Part shown: positions 16,258-23,993 of the stretch, piece after piece
Layout of the letters: every line of letters starts with the position of its first letter
How positions within the stretch are numbered: position 1 is the stretch's first letter
NCBI RefSeq assembly: GCF_900113335.1
Contig: NZ_FOOX01000008.1
Coordinates: forward strand, 124,001 to 188,000
Source: Desulfotruncus arcticus DSM 17038
GTDB taxonomy: Bacteria; Bacillota; Desulfotomaculia; Desulfotomaculales; Desulfallaceae
Reading direction: 5' to 3'
DNA: 64,000 bases
Program-made: the position numbers and the translations under genes
The notes under the pieces: model-generated
Databases searched by the model: none
What the model saw: only the letters and a program-made list of their open reading frames with translations
What the model was told of the DNA's origin: nothing

Positions 16258-18959
16258 TTGCTCATCCTTGTCCTTTCAACGTAAGCGGCCGCCTGGGCTG
16301 CAGCCGCCCCCGCATGCAGTATGGAATCCGGTATGTCCTTGGCGCCGGAAGCAGTCCCGGCTACGAACACGCCATCTATGCTGGTTTGGGCCGGATTGAT
16401 ATCTTCATTAATCTCTTTAACATAAGAGTAATCATCCGCTTCCAGTTTCACGCCGCTGAACAGGTTAAACACTTCCGTATTGGGCAGCAGGCCCACAGAA
16501 AGAACAACCATGTCGTGCTCAGCCTGGCTCAGCTTGCCGCCGTTGTCGATATCCTCGTAATAAAGCACCAGATTGCCGTCTTCTTTTTCGTCCACTTTGG
16601 CCACCCTGCCCTTGACAAAGTTGGCCCCCATGCCACTGGCCTGCTGATAAAACTCCTCATAGCCCTTGCTGAACGCCCTGACGTCAATGTAATAGACAGT
16701 TACGTCGGCCAGGGGCAATGCGCCCATGATCAGCTGGTTTTGCTTTACCGAGTACATGCAGCAAACCCTGGAGCACAGCGGATTGTCAACAGTGCAGTCC
16801 CTGGAGCCGGTGCAGAGAACAAAAGCTATATTATCGGGAACTTTGCCGTCGCCCGGCCTGAGGACGGTGTTGTAAGGCCTGGTGGGAGCAAGCAGCCTAT
16901 CCATCTGCATACCTGAAATCACGTTTTTGTGCTTGCCGTAGCCGTATTGGGTTTTTAAGTTGGCGTCAAACAGCTTGAAGCCTGTTGATACGATAACGGA
17001 ACTGGCTTCTACCTCCACCTGCTCCTCTTTCATGGTCATATCAATGGCATTGGCCGGACAGGTAGCGATACACTGGCTGCACTCGGAACAAACGCCGCAG
17101 TCCAGGCAGCGACCCGTGCTGTACCAAACATCCTCTTCGCTCAACGGGGCCTCAACTTCGGAAAAGTCCCTGACACCCCTCTTTAAATTTTCAGCGGCAG
17201 CAACCGGCTCCAGTGTTTGGTAACTTTTTTGCCTGGCCAGCACCTTTTGCCGGTCAACCGGAGGCAGCCTGTAATCATACCCGGCTCCGTCAAGTTGCTC
17301 ACCTTTAAGGAACCGGTCGATGAAGAAAGCGGCTTTGCGGCCCTGGCCCGCTGCGTTGACAATCATGGAAGGCCCGGTTACCACGTCGCCCCCGGCAAAT
17401 ACATATGGCACCGAAGATTGCAGAGTATCCTGGTTGACCATGATAGTTCCGTTTTTATTTAACTCCAGCTTATCTTTAAAGGACCGGGTGTCAGGCCCAA
17501 GCCCCACGGCGGTTATTACCAGATCAGCGGGAATTTGATGCTCCGACCCCTTAACCGGCACCGGCTTTCTCCTCCCGCCCGCATCAGGATTGCCCAGTTC
17601 CATTTGAATTGCTTTAACGGCGATAACCCTGGCGCCGTCGCCGATGAATTTTTGCGGAGCGCTCAGATATTTAAACTCAACGCCTTCCTTTTCCGCACCT
17701 TCAATTTCCCAGTGGTGGGCAGGCATTTCTTCCCGGCTTCTTCTATATTGCACAATAACTTTTTGCGCGCCCAGGCGCACCGCCACCCGGGCCGAATCGA
17801 TGGCCACGTTGCCGCCGCCTACAACTACCACTGTCTTGCCGGTTAAATCAATTTTTTGCCCCAGGTTTACTTTGCTTAAAAACTCCAGTGAGTTCATCAC
17901 GCCATCCAAATTTTCCCCGTCCACCTGCAGGTCCCTGGCAGCCGGTGTTCCGGTAGCCACAAACACTGCGTCATAACCCTGTTCCTTTAAGGACGCAGGG
18001 CTTTCCACACGTACTCCTGTTGCAATTTCCACACCCAGGGCGGTAACATTTTTAATATCCCTGTCAACAACGTCCTTGGGCAGCCGGTAGGAGGGAATAG
18101 CCAGCCGCAGCATACCGCCGGCCTGCTCCGCCGCCTCAAATATTTTAACCTGGTAGCCTTTGCGGGCCAGGTGCAGCGCGGCAGTCAAACCCGCGGGGCC
18201 GGAGCCGACAACGGCCACTTTTTTCCCCGTCGTTTCAGGAAGCGCGCGCAGCGGCTCGGGGTTTTCTTGGTAATGGGTATCGGCAATAAACCGCTTAATT
18301 CTTCTAATTGGCAGCGGCCCTTCCAGGCCGCCTCTGGTGCACTCGCCTTCGCAGGGGGCGTAACAGGCCCGGCCCAGACTGCCGATGACCGGAGTGGTCT
18401 CCAAAATCAGGTCAAAGGCTTCCTTATATTTGCCGCCCCTGGCCAGGGCCACGTAGCCGTGGGCCTTGATGCCGGCCGGGCAGGTATAGGAACAGGGCGA
18501 AGTGCCTGCCCTTTCAATAACCGCCTTTTTGGGAACGGCCTGGGGAAAAGCGATATAAGCCGCCCGCCTGGCCACCATGTCGGAATTGTACTGGTCCGGC
18601 ACGGCAACATTGCAGTTCATTTCGCACTGCCGGCAGCCGGTACAGGCCGCAGCATTAACAAAGGTAGGCTTTTTCCGCACTTTGGCTGTAAATTTGCCGT
18701 TTTTACCCCGTTTGATCTGGTCAACTTCCGAATAAATCATGACGTCGATATTAGGATGGTGCGTGGTAGCCGCCATTTTGGGGGTGGAAATACAGCTGGC
18801 ACAGTCCAGTGTGGGGAACACCTTGCTAAGCAGGACCATTTTACCGCCTACACTGGGTTCTTTTTCCACAACCAGCACCTTGTAACCCATATCCCCCAGC
18901 TTCAGGGCGGATTCCATCCCCCCGATACCGCTTCCTACAATGAGAATGTCATAATTCAT
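16254..18959 (-). CDS. HdrA with an inserted GltD-like NAD(P)H:FAD oxidoreductase module (901 aa fusion)
   Basis: A mosaic of three parts. Residues 1-145 are the HdrA N-terminal half: FAD motif IVGSGIGGMESALKLGDMG, LDCASC (about 51-56) and CTGCRQCEMNC (about 106-116). Residues 150-590 are a complete GltD-type unit: Fe-S domain CSYTCPAGIKAHGYV...CYAPCEGECTRG, FAD motif VAVVGSGPAGLTAALHLARKG (about 248-268), NAD(P) motif VVVVGGGNVAIDSARVAVRLG (about 375-395) and YVFAGGDVVTGPSMIVNAAGQGR. From about 630 the HdrA C-terminal half resumes: CLDCGVCSECSQCIATCPANAI, VIVSTGFKLFDA, CTGSRDCTVDNPLCSRVCC and GVFVAGTASGAKDIPDSILHAGAAAAQA. The insertion gives an HdrA its own pyridine-nucleotide site. It is followed by the second HdrA (4-base overlap) and preceded by the MvhD-like gene (4-base gap). 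Confidence 0.92.
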   Translation of the reverse strand: MNYDILIVGSGIGGMESALKLGDMGYKVLVVEKEPSVGGKMVLLSKVFPTLDCASCISTPKMAATTHHPNIDVMIYSEVDQIKRGKNGKFTAKVRKKPTFVNAAACTGCRQCEMNCNVAVPDQYNSDMVARRAAYIAFPQAVPKKAVIERAGTSPCSYTCPAGIKAHGYVALARGGKYKEAFDLILETTPVIGSLGRACYAPCEGECTRGGLEGPLPIRRIKRFIADTHYQENPEPLRALPETTGKKVAVVGSGPAGLTAALHLARKGYQVKIFEAAEQAGGMLRLAIPSYRLPKDVVDRDIKNVTALGVEIATGVRVESPASLKEQGYDAVFVATGTPAARDLQVDGENLDGVMNSLEFLSKVNLGQKIDLTGKTVVVVGGGNVAIDSARVAVRLGAQKVIVQYRRSREEMPAHHWEIEGAEKEGVEFKYLSAPQKFIGDGARVIAVKAIQMELGNPDAGGRRKPVPVKGSEHQIPADLVITAVGLGPDTRSFKDKLELNKNGTIMVNQDTLQSSVPYVFAGGDVVTGPSMIVNAAGQGRKAAFFIDRFLKGEQLDGAGYDYRLPPVDRQKVLARQKSYQTLEPVAAAENLKRGVRDFSEVEAPLSEEDVWYSTGRCLDCGVCSECSQCIATCPANAIDMTMKEEQVEVEASSVIVSTGFKLFDANLKTQYGYGKHKNVISGMQMDRLLAPTRPYNTVLRPGDGKVPDNIAFVLCTGSRDCTVDNPLCSRVCCMYSVKQNQLIMGALPLADVTVYYIDVRAFSKGYEEFYQQASGMGANFVKGRVAKVDEKEDGNLVLYYEDIDNGGKLSQAEHDMVVLSVGLLPNTEVFNLFSGVKLEADDYSYVKEINEDINPAQTSIDGVFVAGTASGAKDIPDSILHAGAAAAQAAAYVERTRMSK

Positions 18960-18963
18960 AGCT

Positions 18964-19392
18964 TTATCCCTTCCTGGCAGGTCCGAGAGTTTTTATCTTC
19001 TCGGAAAAGTCTTTAATCTGGTTGGTAAAAGGCTCGGCGCAAACGGAACATATCGCCGCCATTTTAATTCTTTCCGCTTCAAACCCGTTTTCCATGAGCA
19101 TTGCCTGTGCTCTTTTGACAATGTGGGAAGCTCTTTCCGCACAGTCCGGCAGATAAGCGCACTCTTCACCGTCAGAGGCAATAAATATTCCGTCGAAGCC
19201 TTTTCGCACAGCGTGTAATATCCACTCGGGCTTGATGCCGCTGGTGCAGGGCATGCTGATTACCATTACCGTAGGGGGGTAGTGCATGTGGGAGCTGCCC
19301 GCCAGGTCAATGCCCGGGTCGGAAATGTTGTTTGTTGAAAAGGCAAGGATTTTCGGAGCAAAACCCTTGCCTGCTTTGGTTGTTTCAGCCAT
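18964..19392 (-). CDS. MvhD/FlpD-like hydrogenase iron-sulfur (delta) subunit
   Basis: A 142-residue protein of the MvhD family, which binds a [2Fe-2S] cluster and links HdrA to an electron donor enzyme. Conserved landmarks are ILAFSTN near the start, MPCTSGIKPEWILHAVRKGFDGIFIASD (about 62-90, usually CSGRVDP...GADGV), EECAYLPDCAERA (about 91-104, usually GDCHY..GN) and CSVCAEPF (about 122-129). It sits 2 bases after tusA and 4 bases before the HdrA-GltD gene. No hydrogenase or formate dehydrogenase gene is nearby, so its natural donor here is probably the GltD module. Confidence 0.88.
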   Translation of the reverse strand: MAETTKAGKGFAPKILAFSTNNISDPGIDLAGSSHMHYPPTVMVISMPCTSGIKPEWILHAVRKGFDGIFIASDGEECAYLPDCAERASHIVKRAQAMLMENGFEAERIKMAAICSVCAEPFTNQIKDFSEKIKTLGPARKG

Positions 19393-19394
19393 AT

Positions 19395-19649
19395 TTACTT
19401 CATCCTTTTAATGTACAGTTTAAGGTCACCGGCGTCTTCAACCATGCCGAGGAACTCATTGCCGGTCTTTTTGCACCAGGCCGGCAGATCTTTTTTGGTG
19501 CCTGCGTCGGAGGCCAGTACCTCCATGATTTGTCCGGGCTGGATTTCCGCGATTGCTTTTTTCGCCGCCAGGATCGGACCCGGGCAAGATGTGCCTCTTG
19601 CGTCCACAACCTTGTCCGCTTTAATGTTTTTCAGCTCTTCAGGTGTCAT
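19395..19649 (-). CDS. tusA: TusA/SirA-like sulfur carrier protein
   Basis: An 84-residue protein with the TusA signature DARGTSCPGPILAAKKAI (CPGP motif, Cys about 22) and the C-terminal beta-strand LKLYIKRMK. TusA proteins accept sulfane sulfur as a cysteine persulfide and hand it on, for example to DsrE-type proteins. A second cysteine, in DLPAWCKKTGNEF, matches the YeeD/PerR-neighbour subgroup. It is the first gene of the operon, directly behind a promoter with a CsoR-type operator. Together with DsrE and HdrBC it suggests that sulfur bound to protein thiols is a substrate or signal of the pathway. Confidence 0.92.
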   Translation of the reverse strand: MTPEELKNIKADKVVDARGTSCPGPILAAKKAIAEIQPGQIMEVLASDAGTKKDLPAWCKKTGNEFLGMVEDAGDLKLYIKRMK

Positions 19650-19780
19650 TTGATCGTCCTCCTTAATTAGTTAATTAAATTTAAGATTTGATACCTTACC
19701 AGGGTATCCAACACTATTCTTTTTTGAAGTTTCTGTCATTGGGGTCGTGGCCCAAACATATTGGACGCTTATTTTTTCTA

Positions 19781-19800
19781 TACCCATACCCCTATGGGTA
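19781..19800. promoter_or_regulatory. CsoR/CstR-type operator, tusA side
   Basis: Perfect 8-bp arms TACCCATA and TATGGGTA separated by CCCC. This G/C-tract-centred inverted repeat is the operator type of CsoR/RcnR/CstR repressors. It lies immediately downstream of the predicted tusA transcription start. Confidence 0.75.
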
Positions 19801-19810
19801 TCTTTATATA

Positions 19811-19840
19811 AAATTACTACACCGGACATACTATTGTCAA
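19811..19840 (-). promoter_or_regulatory. Predicted sigma-A promoter of the tusA-hdr operon
   Basis: On the minus strand TTGACA, 18 bases, TAATTT. Transcription would begin near 19804, so the operator at 19781-19800 covers the start region. Confidence 0.6.
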
Positions 19841-19875
19841 CCCCAAATTATCTATATTATAGTTGGAGTTTTATA

Positions 19876-19904
19876 TTGTATTGGTTACAGATTTTGTTTA
19901 TAAT
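19876..19904 (+). promoter_or_regulatory. Predicted sigma-A promoter of the csoR-like gene
   Basis: TTGTAT, 17 bases, TATAAT. Transcription would begin near 19911, inside the second operator, which suggests autorepression. Confidence 0.65.
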
Positions 19905-19910
19905 TTAATT

Positions 19911-19930
19911 GATACCCAGAGGGGGTATTC
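19911..19930. promoter_or_regulatory. CsoR/CstR-type operator, regulator side
   Basis: ATACCC and GGGTAT arms around AGAGG (core TACCCAGAGGGGGTA). It mirrors the tusA-side operator and overlaps the predicted start of the repressor transcript. Confidence 0.7.
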
Positions 19931-19961
19931 TTAAACCATAACTTAGCAGGAGAGTGTTATT

Positions 19962-20300
19962 ATGCCCAGAGCTAAAAGCAATGAAAGTACCGGGGAAACA
20001 TCAAGGGAATGTATAGATAAGATGATAACTGCCGGCGACCCGTCCATGCAGGCCGAAGTGCTCAGCAGGTTGAAAAAGATTGAAGGACAGGTTCGTGGTG
20101 TGCATAAGATGGTACAGGATTGCCGCGATTGCGGTGACATCGTAATCCAGCTTACAGCCATCAAGGCGGCGGTCAACCGGGTAGGCGCAACTGTGCTAGC
20201 CTGCCACCTGGCTGATAAAATTAAAAGCGACCTCAGCCAAAATAACGACATTAATGCATCGCTGAACGAGTTTATGAGTATTTTTAAAAAGTTTTCTTAA
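19962..20300 (+). CDS. CsoR/FrmR/CstR-family repressor, probable sulfide/persulfide-type sensor
   Basis: A 112-residue DUF156-family protein: RLKKIEGQVRGVHKMVQDCRDCGDIVIQL (about 43-71) and AIKAAVNRVGATVLACHLADKI (about 74-95), ending IFKKF as in CsoR. Compared with Bacillus CsoR the Cu(I) ligands are only partly kept: the first Cys (in CRDC) and the His of ACHL are present, but the second CsoR Cys (four residues after the His) is Lys. Two extra cysteines appear next to the kept positions. It is therefore unlikely to be a Cu(I) sensor, and the neighbouring tusA, dsrE and hdr genes favour a CstR-like per/polysulfide sensor. It is divergent from tusA with an operator at each start. Confidence 0.85.
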   Translation: MPRAKSNESTGETSRECIDKMITAGDPSMQAEVLSRLKKIEGQVRGVHKMVQDCRDCGDIVIQLTAIKAAVNRVGATVLACHLADKIKSDLSQNNDINASLNEFMSIFKKFS

Positions 20301-20302
20301 CA

Positions 20303-20345
20303 TAAAATCCTTCATTTGGTTTCCTTTACCACCTGAAGGATTTTA
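20303..20345. terminator. Bidirectional rho-independent terminator
   Basis: TAAAATCCTTCA pairs perfectly with TGAAGGATTTTA (12 bp) around a 19-base loop, between the convergent csoR-like and chemoreceptor genes. Confidence 0.85.
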
Positions 20346-20427
20346 CAAAAATTTATTCAAAAGTTTTGTTTAAATACTTTTATGTCAAATACATGGTACC
20401 GGCTAGGTCACATAGGCGTTCGGTGCC

Positions 20428-21987
20428 CTACACGCGGAAGCGCTCCGCCAGCCTGTCCAGCTCGCCGGCCAGCACGGTAAGTTCCTCAGTTGAAGCAGAG
20501 ACTTCCTCCATTGCTGATGTTTGCTCTTCTGTTGTGCCGGCAACGTTCTGCACGCCGGCTGATATTTCTTCCGTTGCAGCAGCCATCTCCTGGACCTGCC
20601 GCGCAACATCCTCAATGGCAAAGTTAATTGCCTTGATGTTGGCCCCAACTTCGCTGATCACCTTGCTCCCCTCCGCAACCTCCGCCGCCCCGGCAGCCAT
20701 AACTTCAACCGCCTTCCCGGACTCGTCCTGAACCGTGGTAATCAGTTCGTAGATCTCCTTGGCGGCGCTGGCCGACTGTTCGGCCAGCTTGCGGACTTCT
20801 TCGGCGACGACGGCGAAACCGCGGCCGTGCTCCCCTGCGCGTGCGGCTTCAATAGCGGCATTTAGGGCCAGCAGGTTCGTCTGGTCGGCAATTTGGGTAA
20901 TCAGGTCCAAGATCTGGGTAATTCGGCCTGTCGTATGATTAAGAGCATTGATGGCGGTAGAAACATTGGCTGCTGACTGCTCAATGGCCTTCATTTGCCC
21001 GATAACCCGCTCAACGCCCCCGGCACCTTCAGCGGCCCGGGACGCGGCCTGCTCGGCCGCTGCCGAAACATTCTGCGCGTTCCCGGTAACCTGATCGACA
21101 GTCGAGGCCATTTCACTCATAGTAGAAGCCGTATCGTTCGCCCCGGCAGCGGTCTGCTCAGCCTGGGCGGCAAGCTGGGAGGATGATTCGGCCACCTGCC
21201 CGGCAGATTGGATTATCTGGCCGACAACCTCGCGCAAGTTTGCCCGCATGCGGTTGAACGCCTCGGCCAGGCGGGCGATCTCGTCACGGGTGCGCACCAC
21301 CAGCTCCTCACCCGTCAGGTCGCCTTCGGCAATACGGCCCGCCTCATGCACAGTGGCCAGGATCGGGCGGGTGATCATGCGGGTTATTAACACTGCGATG
21401 AGGATACCGGCAACCAGGGCCAGCACGCTGATCAAAATGACCCGGGAGCGGCCGCCGGCGGCACCGGATTGCATTTTATCCACAACGCCGGTGGTCTTTT
21501 GTTCATTTTCCTTAATCAGTTTGGCTAGAATCTCTTCAGCGTCACTGGCATACGAAGCAACGCTTTGGGCCTCAATAACAGCTTCCTGGAGCTTACCTTC
21601 CCTGACTAGAGGAATGGCGCGGCCATCAATCTGCCGGTTGTATTCGGTGACTTTAGAGAGAACTTCCTCCAGTTGGGGCCGGGCCTGGGCGGTACAATTA
21701 TTGAGCCGTTTCTCCAGCAGGGACTGCGTTTCCTTGATATCCTGTTCGTATTCGTTATAGTACTTCTGGTCGCCGTAGAGAAGATAAGCCCGTATATCTC
21801 TTGACAACTCTTTAAAAGTATCGTTGATCTGATAGTCCAGACTCAGGCGTACCACACGCTGGCCGACATCGGAGGCATTCGAGATCGTATTCCCCATTAT
21901 AAGGAACGACTGGATCGCTACGGCAGCCATAAAGAGAATCAGCAAAGCAAAACCGCCGCCGATTTTCATCCCGATAGTCATTTTCAT
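20428..21987 (-). CDS. Methyl-accepting chemotaxis protein
   Basis: A 519-residue chemoreceptor. There is an N-terminal transmembrane helix (about 8-27, [21 protein letters not shown]), an external four-helix-bundle-like sensor of about 155 residues with [17 protein letters not shown], a second transmembrane helix (about 182-203, [19 protein letters not shown]), a HAMP domain ([19 protein letters not shown]) and the cytoplasmic signalling coiled coil. The CheA/CheW-binding hairpin is intact: [41 protein letters not shown]. The start is the ATG at 21987 behind GAGGGGG; a longer in-frame version lacks a ribosome binding site. The ligand is unknown. No other che genes are in the window. Confidence 0.93.
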   Translation of the reverse strand: MKMTIGMKIGGGFALLILFMAAVAIQSFLIMGNTISNASDVGQRVVRLSLDYQINDTFKELSRDIRAYLLYGDQKYYNEYEQDIKETQSLLEKRLNNCTAQARPQLEEVLSKVTEYNRQIDGRAIPLVREGKLQEAVIEAQSVASYASDAEEILAKLIKENEQKTTGVVDKMQSGAAGGRSRVILISVLALVAGILIAVLITRMITRPILATVHEAGRIAEGDLTGEELVVRTRDEIARLAEAFNRMRANLREVVGQIIQSAGQVAESSSQLAAQAEQTAAGANDTASTMSEMASTVDQVTGNAQNVSAAAEQAASRAAEGAGGVERVIGQMKAIEQSAANVSTAINALNHTTGRITQILDLITQIADQTNLLALNAAIEAARAGEHGRGFAVVAEEVRKLAEQSASAAKEIYELITTVQDESGKAVEVMAAGAAEVAEGSKVISEVGANIKAINFAIEDVARQVQEMAAATEEISAGVQNVAGTTEEQTSAMEEVSASTEELTVLAGELDRLAERFRV

Positions 21988-22075
21988 TTTAGGATCCCCC
22001 TCGCATAAAAACATAACTTGTTTTATCAATTCATTATCTCGTGAAGCGCAAATTTAAACTCATAACAGTAATTTC

Positions 22076-22275
22076 TTAACTATAGCCTTTTTTGTATCTC
22101 ATTACTTTGCTAAATGCTTGTACCAGTTGAGGGTCAAATTGAATACCGGCGCACTTGATTAACTCGTCCAGAGCTTTTTCACGGGACATAGCCTCCCGGT
22201 AAGACCCTTTGGCTGGTCATGGCATCATAGGCATCAGCAATGGCCAAAATACAAATTCCAAAGGTATGTCCTCTC
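22076..22275 (-). pseudogene. Remnant of an HD-GYP (c-di-GMP phosphodiesterase) C-terminus
   Basis: Hand translation of the minus strand gives EDIPL, then after a frameshift [18 protein letters not shown], then after a second frameshift YREAMSREKALDEL IKCAGIQFDPQLVQAF, and a stop at 22076. These are the consecutive conserved C-terminal motifs of HD-GYP domains (normally [27 protein letters not shown]...GTQFDP). The catalytic HD and GYP motifs are absent upstream, and at least two frameshifts occur, so this is a decayed fragment. It lies between the chemoreceptor and the sigma-54 regulator. Confidence 0.75.
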
Positions 22276-22383
22276 CTTTCTGTCAACAAGCCAATTTTCA
22301 CTGCTAAGAATAAGGTTGCAAAGGTTTTTCATCAGCAATCCTTCCTGTTTTGAAAAGAATTATTTTCAAGAGGCTATCTATTG

Positions 22384-22495
22384 CAAAAAGCTCGCCACAT
22401 GGCGAGCCTTGCTATATCTTGTCGTTTTTTGTTTATAATGAATCATGTATACAAGTTGGTAAAACAAAATTGTACCGTCATACAATTTTGCCCCG
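22384..22495 (-). repeat. Hairpin repeat element, copy A (terminator of regulator transcript)
   Basis: On the minus strand this begins with inverted repeat CAAAATTGTA/TACAATTTTG, continues TTTTGTTTTAC..A..TTGTATA and CGACAAGATAT, and ends in the stem GGCTCGCCA/TGGCGAGC followed by T5. The same order of blocks recurs as copy B at 25127-25245, 2.7 kb away in the same orientation. The terminal hairpin (22384-22409) is a good rho-independent terminator for the sigma-54 regulator gene. Confidence 0.7.
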
Positions 22496-22518
22496 GGGCG
22501 GGATTTCATTTTCACTCA

Positions 22519-23973
22519 TCATTTTCCCAAACGATCCAGCCGGTATTGTAGCATACGCCTTGACATACCAAGATATTCGGCTGTTTTGGTCTTATTCCCG
22601 TTATGCATATCCAACGCCCGGCGGATAAGCATCTTATTTAAATCAGCCAAATCCAGCCTGTCCGGCGGAAGTGGGCAGTTGTCAAAAGTAACGGGAGTCA
22701 CGCCGCTGTCACTAGCATCACGCGCGTTTTGAAACTGAGGTATAGCGTTAAGGTGCCCGATTTTCAATTCATTGTCATCATACATAAAAACAATATATTC
22801 AATAGTGTTTTTCAGCTCCCTGACATTACCGGGCCAGTGATAAGACTGCAGAGCGGATGCTGCTTTATTGCTGATACCAACAAACTTTTTGTTTCTTTTT
22901 TGGGCAAACCTTTTGATAAACATTTTAGCCAGCGGCAATATCTCATTTTGTCTTTCTCGCAGCGGGGGTATTATAATTCGGCCAATATTTATGCGGTAAT
23001 AAAGATCCTGCCTGAAGCGCCCCTGCTCTAGCCTTTTTTCAATATCCGCGTTGGTCGCGCAAATAATCCGCAAATCTGCCTTCATTTTTTTCAGCCCGCC
23101 TACCCGGTAGTACTCTTTTTCCTGGATCACACGCAGCAATTTGGCTTGAAGTTCCAGTGGCAGTTCAGTGATCTCATCAAGGAATAATGTTCCCCCATCG
23201 GCCAGGTCCAACTTGCCCCTTTGCCCTTTTTGCAGACCTCCTGTAAAAGCGCCCGCCTCATAGCCAAATAATTCACTTTCGAATATATTGGGGGGAATCG
23301 CTGCGCAGTTGATATCCACAAACGGTAAAGTGACGATATCCTTGCCATAATGGATGTATCTGGCCACCGCTTCTTTCCCTATCCCCGTTTCTCCCTGGAT
23401 CAAAACGGGTATTGACCGGTCACTGTTAAACTTTTTTGCCTGTTCAAAAATACCCGTCATTACTTCGGAAAAAATACCGATTCCGCCGATACCCGCTTGC
23501 TCGGCATGGGACTTTTTAATCCGGACTAAATCATTCCTTGTTGCTCCGGCAGCGGCTTTAACTTTACTTTTGAACCTTTCAGTTAAAACTATGTTTTCTT
23601 TTTTCGAATTTTGATATTTGGCAATACGATCTACTAAAACCGCCAACTCCTTAATATCAACCGGTTTAAGCAGATAGTCGTAAGCCCCTGCTCTTATAGC
23701 TTCAATGGCCGAATTTAAATCACCGTGACCGGTAAAAAGAACCATGGCCACTTCCCGGTCCGGATAACCTGTTGCAATATTTTTCAGCAGGTCAATACCA
23801 GACATTTTAGGCATTTTTAAATCAGTAAGAATCATGTGGAAATATCCGTTATTAAACAAACTCAGCGCTTCCAACCCGTCATCAGCCTCCTCCACATAGT
23901 GGCCGAGCCTATGTAAGAATTTAGACAGGGTAACGCGGCTGTCTATATCGTCTTCAACTAAAAGGATATTCAT
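22519..23973 (-). CDS. Sigma-54-dependent NtrC-type response regulator
   Basis: A 484-residue protein in three parts. The receiver domain 1-120 starts MNILLVEDD (acid pocket), with phospho-acceptor Asp in ILTDLKMP (about 52) and the switch lysine in YLLKPVD. The AAA+ sigma-54 activator domain spans about 155-395, with Walker A GETGIGKE, Walker B GGTLFLDEI and the arginine-finger region RFRQDLYYRI. The sigma-54 contact loop reads GAFTGG rather than the usual GAFTGA. The Fis-type HTH is at the end (NKTKTAEYLGMSRRMLQYRLDRLGK). It activates sigma-54 promoters after phosphorylation, most likely by the kinase directly upstream (20-base gap). Target genes are not obvious in the window. Confidence 0.95.
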   Translation of the reverse strand: MNILLVEDDIDSRVTLSKFLHRLGHYVEEADDGLEALSLFNNGYFHMILTDLKMPKMSGIDLLKNIATGYPDREVAMVLFTGHGDLNSAIEAIRAGAYDYLLKPVDIKELAVLVDRIAKYQNSKKENIVLTERFKSKVKAAAGATRNDLVRIKKSHAEQAGIGGIGIFSEVMTGIFEQAKKFNSDRSIPVLIQGETGIGKEAVARYIHYGKDIVTLPFVDINCAAIPPNIFESELFGYEAGAFTGGLQKGQRGKLDLADGGTLFLDEITELPLELQAKLLRVIQEKEYYRVGGLKKMKADLRIICATNADIEKRLEQGRFRQDLYYRINIGRIIIPPLRERQNEILPLAKMFIKRFAQKRNKKFVGISNKAASALQSYHWPGNVRELKNTIEYIVFMYDDNELKIGHLNAIPQFQNARDASDSGVTPVTFDNCPLPPDRLDLADLNKMLIRRALDMHNGNKTKTAEYLGMSRRMLQYRLDRLGK

Positions 23974-23993
23974 AAGCTAGCAACTCCCGCAAA

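Noticed and set aside
22350..22628. A 92-codon plus-strand frame covering the regulator end and hairpin element A
   Set aside because: It overlaps the coding end of the sigma-54 regulator on the other strand and has no ribosome binding site.
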